From Diplocloster modestus (GTDB lineage Bacteria; Bacillota; Clostridia; Lachnospirales; Lachnospiraceae), in NCBI RefSeq assembly GCF_019042245.1, contig NZ_JAHQCX010000005.1:124001-188000 (forward strand): a DNA stretch of 64,000 nucleotides, in the 5' to 3' direction. Within the stretch, counting starts at the first letter, position 1; the number at the start of each line of letters is the position of its first letter. Shown here piece by piece: positions 26,841 to 37,100 of the stretch. The translations under genes were made by a program, and so were the position numbers. The notes below the pieces were generated by a model that worked only from the letters and a program-made list of their open reading frames with translations, did no database searches and was not told the origin of the DNA.

Positions 26841-28238
26841 TTACATGTCTAAGATAAACGCCTTATACCCCTTATATGCCTCGAACACATCCGCCTTGCT
26901 GGTAATCTCCCATGGCGCATGCATGCATAACACCGCCACACCGCTGTCTATAACTTCCATTCCATAATTGGCCATAATATAGGCGATGGTCCCGCCGCCC
27001 CCGGCGTCCACCTTGCCAAGCTCCGCGAACTGATAGGCTACCTGATGATCATCCATCACCTTCCGGATCAGAGCCAGATATTCTGCATTGGCGTCGTTGG
27101 ATCCGCTTTTTCCGCGGCTTCCCGTGAATTTGTTGAATACCAGCCCTTTGGCGAAGAACGCGGAACTTCTTTTTTCAAACGCCTCCGCGAACATGGGATC
27201 GAAAGCAGCGCTCACATCGGAGGACAGCATCCTGGAATTCTGAAGGGCGCGGCGCACCTTCAGTTCCGACTCTCCAACCAGAAGGGCCGTCAGTTCCGCA
27301 ACCACATTCTCAAAAAATTTGGAGTGCATACCGGTGGCCCCAACACTGCCGATCTCTTCCTTGTCCACCAGAATACAGCACGCCGTCTTTTTTACCTGCC
27401 GCACATCCAGCAGAGCGAACAGCGAGGTAAAGGCGCATACCCGGTCGTCCTGTCCGTAAGCCATGATCATGCTCCGGTCGATTCCGCAGTCCCTGGCCTT
27501 TCCCGCAGGGACGATCTCCAGTTCAGCCGATACAAAGTCTTCCTCGGTGATCCCATAAGTCTCCTTCAGCAGCTGAAGGACATAGGCTTTTACTCTGTCC
27601 TTTTCTTCCTTCTTCAGATTCTCATCGTCTTCCAGCGGACGGCTTGCGAACAGCAGATCTAACTTCTCTCCCTCGATCACCGCACTGGCCTTTTTTTCCA
27701 TCTGCTGGGAAGCCAGATGGACCAGCAGATCCGTCACAGCGAATACGGGGTCCTCCTCCTTTTCCCCGATATGGATTTCGGTTATGGTACCGTCTGTCCG
27801 CGCCACTACCCCATGTATCGCCAGCGGAACCGTCACCCACTGATACTTTTTAATGCCTCCATAATAGTGCGTGTCCAGATAAGCCAGCTCTTCATTTTCA
27901 TAGAGCGGATTCTGCTTCACATCGATACGCGGGGAATCGATGTGCGCGCCCAGAATGTTCATTCCCCGTTCCAGCGGCTCTGTTCCGATTCGGAACGCCG
28001 CCACGCTCTTTTCCATGCACACGGCGTAAACCCCGTCGCCAGCCTGCAGACGCTCCTTCTTCTCGATAATCCGATCCAGCCTGCGGAAACCCTTTTCCTC
28101 CAGCATACGGACTGCCAGCTTCACACATTCCCGTTCCGTTTTCCCTTCATCCAGGCATTCCTTGTAAGAGCGGCTGATCCGCTCTAATTCTTCCAGTTCC
28201 TCCGGCTTATATGTCTTCCATACATTTTCCCTGTCCAC
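26841..28238 (-). CDS. M18 family aminopeptidase
   Basis: The product is about 465 residues from the GTG at 28238, preceded by AAAGGAGA; the open frame extends further upstream but that part is not family-like. M18 hallmarks are the metal-binding GAHIDSPRIDVKQNP, the GGIKKYQW strand, DKEEIGSVGATGM with the catalytic glutamate, and the C-terminal GGGGTIAYIMANYGMEVIDSG with a final CMHAPWE. These dizinc enzymes form tetrahedral dodecamers and trim acidic or neutral N-terminal residues from peptides in the cytoplasm. It is transcribed alone. Confidence 0.93.
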   Translation of the reverse strand: MDRENVWKTYKPEELEELERISRSYKECLDEGKTERECVKLAVRMLEEKGFRRLDRIIEKKERLQAGDGVYAVCMEKSVAAFRIGTEPLERGMNILGAHIDSPRIDVKQNPLYENEELAYLDTHYYGGIKKYQWVTVPLAIHGVVARTDGTITEIHIGEKEEDPVFAVTDLLVHLASQQMEKKASAVIEGEKLDLLFASRPLEDDENLKKEEKDRVKAYVLQLLKETYGITEEDFVSAELEIVPAGKARDCGIDRSMIMAYGQDDRVCAFTSLFALLDVRQVKKTACCILVDKEEIGSVGATGMHSKFFENVVAELTALLVGESELKVRRALQNSRMLSSDVSAAFDPMFAEAFEKRSSAFFAKGLVFNKFTGSRGKSGSNDANAEYLALIRKVMDDHQVAYQFAELGKVDAGGGGTIAYIMANYGMEVIDSGVAVLCMHAPWEITSKADVFEAYKGYKAFILDM

Positions 28239-28410
28239 TGTACTGATTCTCCTTTCTTGTTTGTAATCCTCTTTCCTATAGTATTTTATTCTACCACATG
28301 TCGGAGCAGAAAAACACATCTTGTATTTCTAAATCGCTGTACTGTAAGTTGTACTAGTATAGAATCTGCCGGTTTCGGGAATCTATTCTATAATTTATAG
28401 CAGCGTTCCG

Positions 28411-28452
28411 TAAAATAAAGGGCCAAATCCCTAAATTTAAGAAATTTGACCC
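28411..28452 (-). terminator. Terminator after the DUF2935 gene
   Basis: GGGCCAAAT (28420-28428) pairs with ATTTGACCC (28444-28452), with one wobble. On the minus strand the stem is followed by CTTTATTTTA. Confidence 0.5.
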
Positions 28453-28515
28453 CATTTTATATACCTGTACCTTGATCTTTTTTATTACCGTCAGCTTCCC
28501 TATGGACAGGAACTA

Positions 28516-29430
28516 TTATTTACAATCAGTCAGAAGCCGGATATAATGATTCGCCTCCCTCAACACATGATCGGCCAAAAGCGGCAGGATCACAGACCGT
28601 ATCCTGCACTCTTGAATCCCCTTTGTCCCCGCACTTTTAAAATCCCGGAACTTCAGGGTTTCATTAAGCGATGCTTTCGTGTCAATCGTAATGGATAAAT
28701 CCAAGGTCTTACGGCAGTCTGAAAGTAATCTGGCATAATCTTTCGCAAAGGTATCGGAGGTTTCGATTAATTCATTTTCGGAAGGATCCAGCAGTCCGCG
28801 GATAAACATCGCGTGTTCCATCATAATCTGATTCCAGAACTGTTCCGTTTGTTGCATATTCCGGTAATCTAGATCCATTCCGTTTTCCAGTTTACAAACG
28901 TAGGTGCGGTATAACTTCGCTTCACGTATAATGTGTTCGATCAGCAGAGGGTAATTCATAGTAAACATTTTACAGCTGAGCACATTTTGCAGGATGCACT
29001 CTTTCAGCGCGATCAGTCCATCCAGCAATTCAATGGCATTGCGGTTCAATTGATGTACATTAGCGCACAGCTGCGCGCTGACACAGGGATTTTCCCCGTG
29101 ATGCAGACAGGCTTCGTGGGCGGTAATTTCCTGGTTTATACCGATTCCCGTGAACTGCTGCGTCTGCCATTCGGCACATGCGGTAAATTCCGTGATGACT
29201 TCACCGGAACAAAGAACGCTGCGGCTCACGACACCATCGCTTAAATGAACCGCGCAGTATAACAATTCTTCGAATTTCTGCTTAAATAGCTCAGCCTCGT
29301 CTGAAAAAGAGCTGTCCGCGGGGGTGAAGCCTGCCTTTAGAAACAAAGAGTGTTCTTTCATGATTCTCGAAAAGAACAGATGCAATTCAAGCGACAGAAC
29401 TACAAATCTGCTGTCATCTGCCAAAGTCAT
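28516..29430 (-). CDS. DUF2935 all-helical protein
   Basis: The ~304-residue protein is two tandem copies of the DUF2935 four-helix unit. Each repeat begins near an FWNQIMMEHAMFIRGLLDP-type segment (first copy LELHLFFSRIMKEHSLFLKAG, second at about residue 190). Conserved His and Glu in EHA and REA positions suggest a buried metal site as in related ferritin-like folds; that is inference. The listed ATG is only one base after GGAGG, so the TTG two codons later, at 29424, with seven bases of spacing, may be the true start. Function in the literature is undefined. It has its own terminator and divergent promoter region toward the lipoprotein gene. Confidence 0.85.
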   Translation of the reverse strand: MTLADDSRFVVLSLELHLFFSRIMKEHSLFLKAGFTPADSSFSDEAELFKQKFEELLYCAVHLSDGVVSRSVLCSGEVITEFTACAEWQTQQFTGIGINQEITAHEACLHHGENPCVSAQLCANVHQLNRNAIELLDGLIALKECILQNVLSCKMFTMNYPLLIEHIIREAKLYRTYVCKLENGMDLDYRNMQQTEQFWNQIMMEHAMFIRGLLDPSENELIETSDTFAKDYARLLSDCRKTLDLSITIDTKASLNETLKFRDFKSAGTKGIQECRIRSVILPLLADHVLREANHYIRLLTDCK

Positions 29431-29551
29431 ACCTCCAATACATTATTTTATGCTAACATTCCTTAAAATAATATGCCGGCTGCTTCAAATTATGTATGAT
29501 GGCATGAGGATTTATAAAGTTTTATGGAGTAACTTGGTCTTTTCATATTCC

Positions 29552-29580
29552 TTGTCATAAAATGTCAAATATGCTAGAAT
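29552..29580 (+). promoter_or_regulatory. Promoter of the Ltp lipoprotein gene
   Basis: TTGTCA (29552-29557), a 17-nt spacer and TAGAAT (29575-29580) with an extended TGC in front. The start codon is 63 nt beyond the -10. Confidence 0.75.
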
Positions 29581-29643
29581 TATAGTATATATGGCGGACA
29601 CGCTGCAAATCGATTGGCTTAGAATTATGAGGGAGGAATAAAA

Positions 29644-30513
29644 ATGAGAAAGATTCTGGCAATGGCACTTACGCTCCTTATGGTATTCACTCTGGCTGCC
29701 TGCGGGGGCATCACGGTCACACCGGCCGGAAGCGGTTCCGGTACACAGGAAGAAACCGCCACCCCCGCTCCTGTTCAGACTGAATCCCCTGGTCCCGGCC
29801 AGACACAGGGTGAAACCCCGGCCCCTGTATCTGCGGAGGAAGTCCTGCCTGGCACGGAAAAACCGGCACAGGCATCCGGTTCCGATACAGACAGTACGAA
29901 AAATCCCGGCAAAACCGATACGGACAGTCAGGCTGCCGGAGCAACTACGGGACAAAAAAATGCCCTTCAGAAAGCGCACTCTTATTTAGCTTATACGGCC
30001 TTTTCCTATAACGGATTAGTCGATCAATTGGAATTTGAAGGCTTTACCCATGATGAGGCTTTATACGGTGCAGATAACTGCGATGCGGACTGGGATGCGC
30101 AGGCTGTGGAGAAAGCGAAATCTTATCTGAAGTTCTCTTCTTTTTCACATGACGGATTAATCGACCAATTGGAATATGAAGGCTTTACCCATGACCAGGC
30201 AGTACACGGCGCGGACAACTGCGGGCTGGAGGGCACAAGCCAGGCGGTTTCGAAAGCGAAATCCTATTTAGACTTTTCGGCCTTTTCTTACGACGGGTTA
30301 GTGGAACAGCTGGAATATGAAGGATTTTCTCATGAAGATGCGGTAAACGCGGTAGACAATTGCGGAGCGGACTGGAATGAGCAGGCGGCAAAAAAAGCCA
30401 AATCTTATTTAGACTTTTCTTCATTTTCCCGGAATAGTCTGATTGATCAGCTGGAATACGAAGGATTTACACACGAACAGGCAGTATACGGGGTTGAGGC
30501 GAATGGATTCTAA
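29644..30513 (+). CDS. Ltp-family lipoprotein with four repeats
   Basis: The 289-residue protein has a lipoprotein signal (lipobox LAAC, C20), a Pro/Thr/Ser/Gln-rich spacer (about 21-103) and four ~46-residue helical repeats. Each has the pattern AKSYLxFSxFSxDGLIDQLEYEGFTHxxAVxGADNC, which is the Ltp (host cell surface-exposed lipoprotein) repeat. The prototype Ltp of Streptococcus thermophilus phage TP-J34 blocks phage DNA injection as a superinfection-exclusion factor. Here it stands alone with its own promoter, ribosome site (GGGAGGA) and terminator and no prophage neighbours, so a chromosomal anti-phage role is possible but unproven. The protein lies on the outer face of the membrane. Confidence 0.9.
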   Translation: MRKILAMALTLLMVFTLAACGGITVTPAGSGSGTQEETATPAPVQTESPGPGQTQGETPAPVSAEEVLPGTEKPAQASGSDTDSTKNPGKTDTDSQAAGATTGQKNALQKAHSYLAYTAFSYNGLVDQLEFEGFTHDEALYGADNCDADWDAQAVEKAKSYLKFSSFSHDGLIDQLEYEGFTHDQAVHGADNCGLEGTSQAVSKAKSYLDFSAFSYDGLVEQLEYEGFSHEDAVNAVDNCGADWNEQAAKKAKSYLDFSSFSRNSLIDQLEYEGFTHEQAVYGVEANGF

Positions 30514-30633
30514 TTCAACTAAATTAAGAAATAATAAGTATGAATATGGATGAAAAAGGGATGCCTTAAAGGCAGTGAGCCATAAAGAAGGAACAAGAAA
30601 ATAACGACTTACGCCAAGTGAACGGAAAAACAG

Positions 30634-30674
30634 AAAACACCATGTGACGCGGTTGCGCTGCATGGTGTTTTTTT
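30634..30674 (+). terminator. Intrinsic terminator after the lipoprotein gene
   Basis: AACACCATG pairs with CATGGTGTT and eight T's follow. Confidence 0.85.
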
Positions 30675-30781
30675 GTATGCGACGCCTTCTTGCCCTCGCC
30701 GTTTTTTCCAGCGTCCGCAGGACGCGCAGCCGACACCGCAGGTGGCGTTTCCGGGGGTTTGGGAGCTATCCACCAACGAGC

Positions 30782-30842
30782 GTTTCAGCGGGTTTTCCCA
30801 AAGGGGAAAATCCGCTGAAACAGCAAACATGTACATGTTTGC
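30782..30842. repeat. Hairpin plus 20-bp perfect palindrome at the island's left edge
   Basis: An 18-bp stem (30782-30799 with 30804-30821, one mismatch, 4-nt loop) is followed one base later by the perfect palindrome GCAAACATGTACATGTTTGC (30823-30842). They lie just after the 3' end of the LuxR-type gene. The first may terminate that gene; the second looks like a protein-binding site. The rest of 30514-30878 holds no gene. Confidence 0.65.
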
Positions 30843-30878
30843 ATTGCTCGCCAGTAGAGTATGGACCTAATTCTGGAG

Positions 30879-33431
30879 CTACTCAATCAGCCCCAATTCC
30901 CGCGCTTTCAGCACAGCGTCCATCGCGTTTGTTACCCCCAGCTTCTTGTAGGCGAGGGAGGTATGCGTCTTGATGGTGGGGATGGAAAGGCCGGTCATTT
31001 CGGAAATCTCGGCGTTTTTGTAGCCCTGGGCAAGGTATGTAATCATGCTCGCCTGCTGTTTGGACAGCTTCACCGGCTTGTCCTTGCCTGCCCTCACCCG
31101 GATATATCCTTTGTGGCTGACCCCAAAGCTGTGGGCGGCCAGCATGACCTCGTTCACATAGGCGCGGGTCAGCGGCCCCCTGTATCCTTTTTCGCACACC
31201 TTGGACAAGGCCCGTTTGAGGATGGGCACCACCGCCTCGCCCTCGTCGGCCACCAGCCGGATAAATCCATAGGGCTGCAAGACCTCCAGCGTTTCGGTCA
31301 GTTCGTCCTCCGCTTCTTTTTTCCGGCCCAGCGCCCAATACAGGGCCGACAGAAGTACCCCCGCCTCGCATCTGTCCAGCGGGCGGTTTCCGTTTTTGCC
31401 GAAGTCTTTGAGCAGCGTCAGATAGTGCAGGGCGTTCTCCGTTTCTCCCAGCGAAAGGTAGGCCCTGGCTGTTGTGAAGTGCTGGAAGGAGCGGAAAAAT
31501 TCAATGTGGTCGGTGTCCGTCACATAGTAGCAGTCCAGCCATTCGCGGGCGGCGGTCTGATTGCCGTTTAGAAGCTTCAGCTTTGTTTGGTAGGCGGTCA
31601 GGTTGGGGAGAAAATATTGGGCGTTGGCGTTTACAAACGCGGTCAAGTTTTCCATCGCTTCCTTTGCCTCCGCCTCCCGGCCAAGCTGCCAGAGGATGCT
31701 GTGCTGGAGCACCATCACGCAGATGCGTCCGTCCGGCTGGTTGTCCGGCCCGATCAGGCCCAAGACTTCCGTGTTCTCTTGCAGCGCCGCTTCCAGACGG
31801 TTGCGCTCGTAGGTAAAGCTCACCAAAATCCCCGGACGCAGGTAGACCCACTCCGGGCCTAAAAGCGGCGCGAAGGTGTTGTCGATCTTATCCAGTATCT
31901 TCGGATTCAGGGCGATCTCCGAATAGTCCCGGTTGCTGCGGTGCATATAGGGAAGGTTGTGGGTAAAGGAGGCGATGCTGGTAGCAAGGCCCCCTTTCGT
32001 AAAGCTGATCAGCACCTTCCCGAAAATGTGATACAGCGTGACCTGCGCGGGCAGGCTCTTGCGGTAATCCACATGAAAGGCCAGCATGGCGAACTCCACA
32101 AACTCATTGCCCGCCTTGGCGATGCGGGGCAGATTCAAAATAATGGCGTCCATGTGCCGGGCGTAATCCTCAAACCGGCTGGTGAGGTAATAGTACCACG
32201 CATAGAGTACATGAAGTACCGGCGCTTCCCTTGCTGCCCGCGGGGGCAATTCTTCCGCGAAAAAGCTGTGGAGGAAAGCCGCGTAATCAGCCACGCCGTT
32301 CCCCTGCGCCCGGAACAGGAAGTTGAATAGAAAGTTGTCGGTACCCTTGTAGTCACCGCTTGTCAGCCAGAAGCGCAGGGCGCGGGAATAGTCGCCCCGC
32401 TCCATGTAATACCGGGCGGCGGTTTTGTACAGCATGGCGGCGTCTATGCCCGACTGGTCGAGCTGCTTCTGCAAAAACTCCTGGAACAGATGGTGATAGC
32501 GGTAGGTGTCGTCGTGCAGGCGGCTCAAAAAGGAGTTGGAACGGCTCAAGTCCTCCATGACGGCATGGGCGTCGCTCCTACCAGACAAATTTGCGGCAAG
32601 CTGGGTATCGAACTCGTCCGCGATGGAGGTGCGCATACAGAACTCCCGCAGCCTATCGTCCCATTTGCTCCAAGCCAATTCCACAAAGAAGTGGGCGAAG
32701 TCGTAGCCGCCGCCCTGCGCGGCCTGCCCGGACAGGGCGATGGCGTTGACGCCGATGGCCCAACCGTCCGTCGCCATATACGCCAGCTTCACCTCGTCCG
32801 GCGTCAAAAAACTTCCCACGGCGGATAAATATTGCTTGACCTCCGCTTCGGTAAAGCGCAGACACTCCCTGCGGATGACGTCCTTCTTCTCGTCCTTCAA
32901 AAGCGGCAGGAGGTCGTCGGGAATATCATTCCTGGACAGGATGAAAAAGGTAAAGCTGTGGGGCAGGCGGCGCAGCATTAGCGGCAGGGATTTGACGATC
33001 TCGCCGCTTGTAATCAAATGAAAATCGTCCAGCACAATCACATACCGCCCCTCTTCCGGGTACATCTCACTCATCAGCTCCACCGTATGCTCTACGGGCG
33101 TGGAGGAAAAGGCGGTGTCCGTTAAAACGCGGCGCATGTTCTCGTTGTCCGGCTGGAGGGAATAGAGGCCAGTGGCAAGCTGCTTGTAGAAAATGGACAG
33201 GGCGTTATCATAGCTATCCAGCCCGATCCAAACAGGCCGGCGTTTGCTCTGCATGAGCCAAAGCAGCGTCGTCACGGTCTTGCCGCTGCCGCCCTGGGCG
33301 GACACGAACACAAGGCCGTCCTCCGCCGCCTCATTGAAGCGCGACAGTAACGCCTTGCGCGGCGCGCACACCTCCGGCAGACGCGCGGGCGTGAATTTAT
33401 CGCTTAAAAAATCATTTTTTGCCTTTGCCAT
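30879..33431 (-). CDS. MalT/LAL-type LuxR transcriptional regulator
   Basis: The ~850-residue protein starts at the ATG at 33431 (AGGAGG nine bases upstream); the longer frame is unlikely. Order: P-loop STAND ATPase with Walker A QGGSGKT at about residues 46-52 and Walker B VIVLDDFHLI, a helical arm, a long TPR-like alpha-solenoid (about 330-760), and a C-terminal LuxR helix-turn-helix (QASMITYLAQGYKNAEISEM, then STIKTH-like PTIKTHTSLAYKKL). Such proteins are ligand-triggered ATP-dependent activators. It is divergent from the four-helix/LRR/sortase group, which it most likely controls. Its base composition is clearly G+C-richer than the lipoprotein region on its left. Confidence 0.92.
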   Translation of the reverse strand: MAKAKNDFLSDKFTPARLPEVCAPRKALLSRFNEAAEDGLVFVSAQGGSGKTVTTLLWLMQSKRRPVWIGLDSYDNALSIFYKQLATGLYSLQPDNENMRRVLTDTAFSSTPVEHTVELMSEMYPEEGRYVIVLDDFHLITSGEIVKSLPLMLRRLPHSFTFFILSRNDIPDDLLPLLKDEKKDVIRRECLRFTEAEVKQYLSAVGSFLTPDEVKLAYMATDGWAIGVNAIALSGQAAQGGGYDFAHFFVELAWSKWDDRLREFCMRTSIADEFDTQLAANLSGRSDAHAVMEDLSRSNSFLSRLHDDTYRYHHLFQEFLQKQLDQSGIDAAMLYKTAARYYMERGDYSRALRFWLTSGDYKGTDNFLFNFLFRAQGNGVADYAAFLHSFFAEELPPRAAREAPVLHVLYAWYYYLTSRFEDYARHMDAIILNLPRIAKAGNEFVEFAMLAFHVDYRKSLPAQVTLYHIFGKVLISFTKGGLATSIASFTHNLPYMHRSNRDYSEIALNPKILDKIDNTFAPLLGPEWVYLRPGILVSFTYERNRLEAALQENTEVLGLIGPDNQPDGRICVMVLQHSILWQLGREAEAKEAMENLTAFVNANAQYFLPNLTAYQTKLKLLNGNQTAAREWLDCYYVTDTDHIEFFRSFQHFTTARAYLSLGETENALHYLTLLKDFGKNGNRPLDRCEAGVLLSALYWALGRKKEAEDELTETLEVLQPYGFIRLVADEGEAVVPILKRALSKVCEKGYRGPLTRAYVNEVMLAAHSFGVSHKGYIRVRAGKDKPVKLSKQQASMITYLAQGYKNAEISEMTGLSIPTIKTHTSLAYKKLGVTNAMDAVLKARELGLIE

Positions 33432-33630
33432 GCTTCCAGCCTCCTTTTTTCTTTCATTATAACAAAAAAAGCCGCAAAAAAATAAAAAAAGTTTGAAAAA
33501 CCTCATACTGTATGATTTTTATTGTCGGCAGCTTGTGGTACGCTTATGGTCCGGACAGGTATAAGGCGCGTGAGCGGAGCCTGAAATCTGTAACGGTCAA
33601 AATGGAAAAATCGCACAAGGGGGTACCTCC

Positions 33631-33659
33631 TTGTCTTACCTATGTAATAGGTAAGACAA
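33631..33659. promoter_or_regulatory. 13-bp perfect dyad in the LuxR/four-helix intergenic region
   Basis: TTGTCTTACCTAT and its exact complement are separated by GTA. A near-palindrome AAGGGGGTACCTCCTT lies just upstream (33617-33632). The arrangement suits an operator for the divergent LuxR-type regulator, or an RNA hairpin in the leader. No T tract follows directly. Confidence 0.5.
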
Positions 33660-33724
33660 AACAAACCTTATCAACTGTTCTACGGCATGGTCCGCCAGCC
33701 CAGAGAAAAGGAGGCGGGAACACA

Positions 33725-34045
33725 ATGAAAGAGGTGAAAGGGATGGATGTTCAAGAACTGGCCTACGACTTTTCGGTACGGATTGCCGAGATCGTGCGGT
33801 ATCTGAAAGAGGAAGGCCAGGAATTTCCCTTGAGCGGCAAGCTGCTGGACTGCGGCGTGGGCGCTGGCCTTGCCGCCAGGAAGAACAGCCGCAAACAGGC
33901 CGCGGACTGCGTGAAGCAGGCGGACTATATTCTGGAGATGGCGCAGAAATCCGGCTACCTGACTGAAAGACAGGTGAAGCCCACCCGCGGAAAGGGGGAC
34001 GCGCTGCTCCGGCTGCTGCAAGGGAAAGCCGGGACGGACGATTAA
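33725..34045 (+). CDS. Four-helix-bundle protein (23S rRNA IVP-like)
   Basis: The 106-residue protein starts at the ATG at 33725 after AAAAGGAGG; the open frame upstream is not family-like. It matches the small four-helix bundle family first named from 23S rRNA intervening sequences (DFSVRIAEIVRYLKEEGQEF, then LLDCGVGAGLAARK and a KQADYILEMAQKSGYLT helix). In other genomes these proteins sit in mobile and diversity-generating contexts, but their role is uncertain. It shares a near-identical 5' leader with the next gene and may be co-regulated by the divergent LuxR-type protein. Confidence 0.75.
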   Translation: MKEVKGMDVQELAYDFSVRIAEIVRYLKEEGQEFPLSGKLLDCGVGAGLAARKNSRKQAADCVKQADYILEMAQKSGYLTERQVKPTRGKGDALLRLLQGKAGTDD

Positions 34046-34135
34046 CCAATGGAATCCACAGAGCAAAACCGCAACAACCTTATCAACAACAACACGGCAT
34101 GGGCTGCCAGCCCAAAAGAAAAGGAGGAAAACACC

Positions 34136-37100
34136 ATGAATAAAAGGAAAAGACAAAGCAGGCTACTGTCTTTGGGGCTGTGCCTGTGTATGCTGGTTAG
34201 CACACTTCCGCTGACCGGCATGACCTACGCGGCGGAAACGCCCTGCCCCAATCATCAAAGCCACACCACGGAGTGCGGGTATGCGAAAGCTGTGGAAGGC
34301 GCGCCCTGCAAGCACATCGAAGCAGGCCAGCACAACGAGAACTGCGGCTATTCGGCGGGAATACCAGAGGTTCCCTGCAATATGGGCTGCACCGAAACTG
34401 GCGAGGGCGGCCAGATCATCCACGCGTCGGACTGCGCCTATGCCACGGCTGTGCCGGGAACGCCCTGCAAACACATCGAGGCGGGCCAGCACGACGAGAA
34501 CTGCGGCTACAGTAAAGCGGTGGAAGGCGCGCCTTGCGCCCATACCTGTGAAAAATGCGACGGCAGCGCGGAGAGCACCCCGAAAACCTGCGTCTTGACC
34601 GAGGGCTGCACCCTGCCCGCGGGCCACGATGGGAAATGCGCCCTGGCAATGGCGCTGGGCGGTTCCGCATCGACGAATGTCATCGCCGGAGACGGCTATA
34701 GATTTTACCCGGATACTGGCGAGCTTTACGCGATCAACGCCGCGGGAACTACAGGCTGGCGAACGGATACACGCATTCATGCGGAGGAGACACAACGTTA
34801 TAAAGTCGTCAAATCAGTGGGATTCCAAGTCAATGCGATTGCCATTGGGCCCGAAGCGTTCCGGTATTGCTCTGACCTAACGAGTGCGATACTGCCGGGC
34901 AGTGTTATGAGTATAGATGAGTTTGCGTTTGCTGAAAGCGGGCTGGCGACCATTTCCTTGCCCTATCAGCTGCAAAGTATTGGTAAATCCGCGTTTTCTT
35001 CTTCCCATTTGACAGAAATCACATTCCCAGCCAGCGTGACTTACATTGGGGAGAGCGCGTTTGATTCCTGCCAAAGCCTTGGAACCATCACCTTTTTGGG
35101 CGGCAGCCCACCGAAGATTGAAAAGAACGCTTTCAAGGATGCTGCAGATACCGGCGCCATCTATTATCCTGCCGGGGCTAGCGCAAACTACACCGAGGCA
35201 TGGAAAAACAGCGCCGGGCTGTCCGGCTGGACGCTGGAGGAACAGGCCGCGCCCGCTATTACTACCTTGCGCGTGGATTTTAGCAACAATGGCAGCGGCG
35301 GTACGAGTTTTACTGACAACGAGATGAAAGACGCTATCGATACGGCGCTCGCAGCACTCGGCGCGGATAAGACAAAGATCGATACCATCCAAATCATCGG
35401 CAGCGTTACTGAGATTACACAGTGGAATTGGCGGCACCTGCGGGAGCTGTATCACATCAACAGCGACTGGAGCAACCTATATCGCCTTGATCTGTCGGGG
35501 ATAACAGGCCTAAAGGCCTTGAGCAATACCACAGGCCAGACCTATGGCAACATTACAAAACTGACTGCCCTCATCTTGCCGGACAGCTTGGAAAACATTG
35601 GAGACAGTGCCTTTAACGGTTGTACCGATCTTGCGCTGACCGCGTTGCCGCACAAAGTGAACACGATCGGGAAACATGCGTTTGCTATGTGTAAAAGCCT
35701 TGCACTGACCGAACTTCCAAAAGAAGTTACCACCATTGGAGACTATGCGTTTAATGGCTGCACCAGCCTTATCGATCTAAAAATACCAAACAAAGTGAAA
35801 AATATTGGTACTTATTCATTTGGTTACTGTACCAATCTCGTACGGATTGTGCTGCCAAACGAACTGACCACCATTGGGAACTATGCGTTTACGAATTGCG
35901 CAAACCTGACGGAGCTGACCTTTACGGGCGATACCATTCCAACAACTATTAACACAAGTGCCTTTAGGAGCCTGCCTGCAGGCGGCACGATCCGCTTCCC
36001 GGCCGGAGCAACCTCTTATACGGAGGATTGGAAGGACAACACCCTCCGGCTCTCAGACTGGACGCTCGCGCCCGCCTATCGGCTGACGGTGGAAAACGGC
36101 ACGGATACCACGGGCGGTGTCATTTATTCGGAGAGCGAGCAGGCGCAGATCACGGCGAATGCCGCGCCGCAGGGCAAGGTGTTTGAGAAATGGGTATCGT
36201 CTGACGGCGGAAGTTTTGCCAACGCGAACAACCCCAGCACCAGCTTCACCATGCCCGGCAATGCCGTGACGGTGACGGCCAATTTCAAGGATGCTCCGCC
36301 CGTTCACACTCACACTTACGGCGATTGGCAATACGATAAAGATAACCACTGGAAGGAATGTACTGCCGGTGACAGCATCATCGACAAGGCGGCGCATATC
36401 GCAGTCGGTTGGATTACCGACATGGAAGCCACGGAAAGCGAAGCCGGAAGCAGGCATAAGGAATGTACGGTCTGCAAATACGTGATGGAAACGGAAACCA
36501 TAGCTCCAACCGGGCCAACCTATGAATACCGCACCCTGCGCGACGCGGACACCGGTATCAAGGTGAGCGGCTATTTCACCAGCGACGCGGCCCTTGTGGT
36601 AAAAGACCGGCGGCTACATGTGAAAGGCTCCTGCGAGGTCTGCGACGACATTCGCGCCCGCGAGGACAAGGGCGAGCTGATCGCACTCTTTGATATTGGC
36701 CTGTTCTCCGGCAAATACACCGGCGATCTCACCGTGGAAATCCCGGTGGACGCCAAGTACAACGGGCAGACCGTCCTTTTCCTGCACTGCAAGGACAAGG
36801 TGCTGGAGAACCGGACGCTCACCGTGGAAAACGACATAGCAAAAGGCACGTTCAGCGGCTTGTCACCCTTCGCGGTGGCAGAAGTACCCGGCAAGACAAT
36901 CATCACCGGCCTGCCGGATGCCTATACCCTGCTGGTGGGCCAGAGCATAAGCTGGATGCCCGCCCCGGCTGGCGGCACTTGGAGCTATGATAAGGATTAC
37001 CTGCAAATGACCCAGGACGGCGGCACCTACACCTTTAAGGCCCTCAAAGCGGGCAAGGCCACGGCGACCTATACCGTGGACGGCGTACCATATACGGTGC

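Noticed and set aside
33512..33724. Longer start for the four-helix protein
   Set aside because: The upstream residues are unlike the family and contain the dyad and leader; AAAAGGAGG fits the ATG at 33725.
33512..34045. Diversity-generating retroelement suggested by the four-helix (Avd-like) protein
   Set aside because: No reverse transcriptase, template repeat or variable repeat is present around it.
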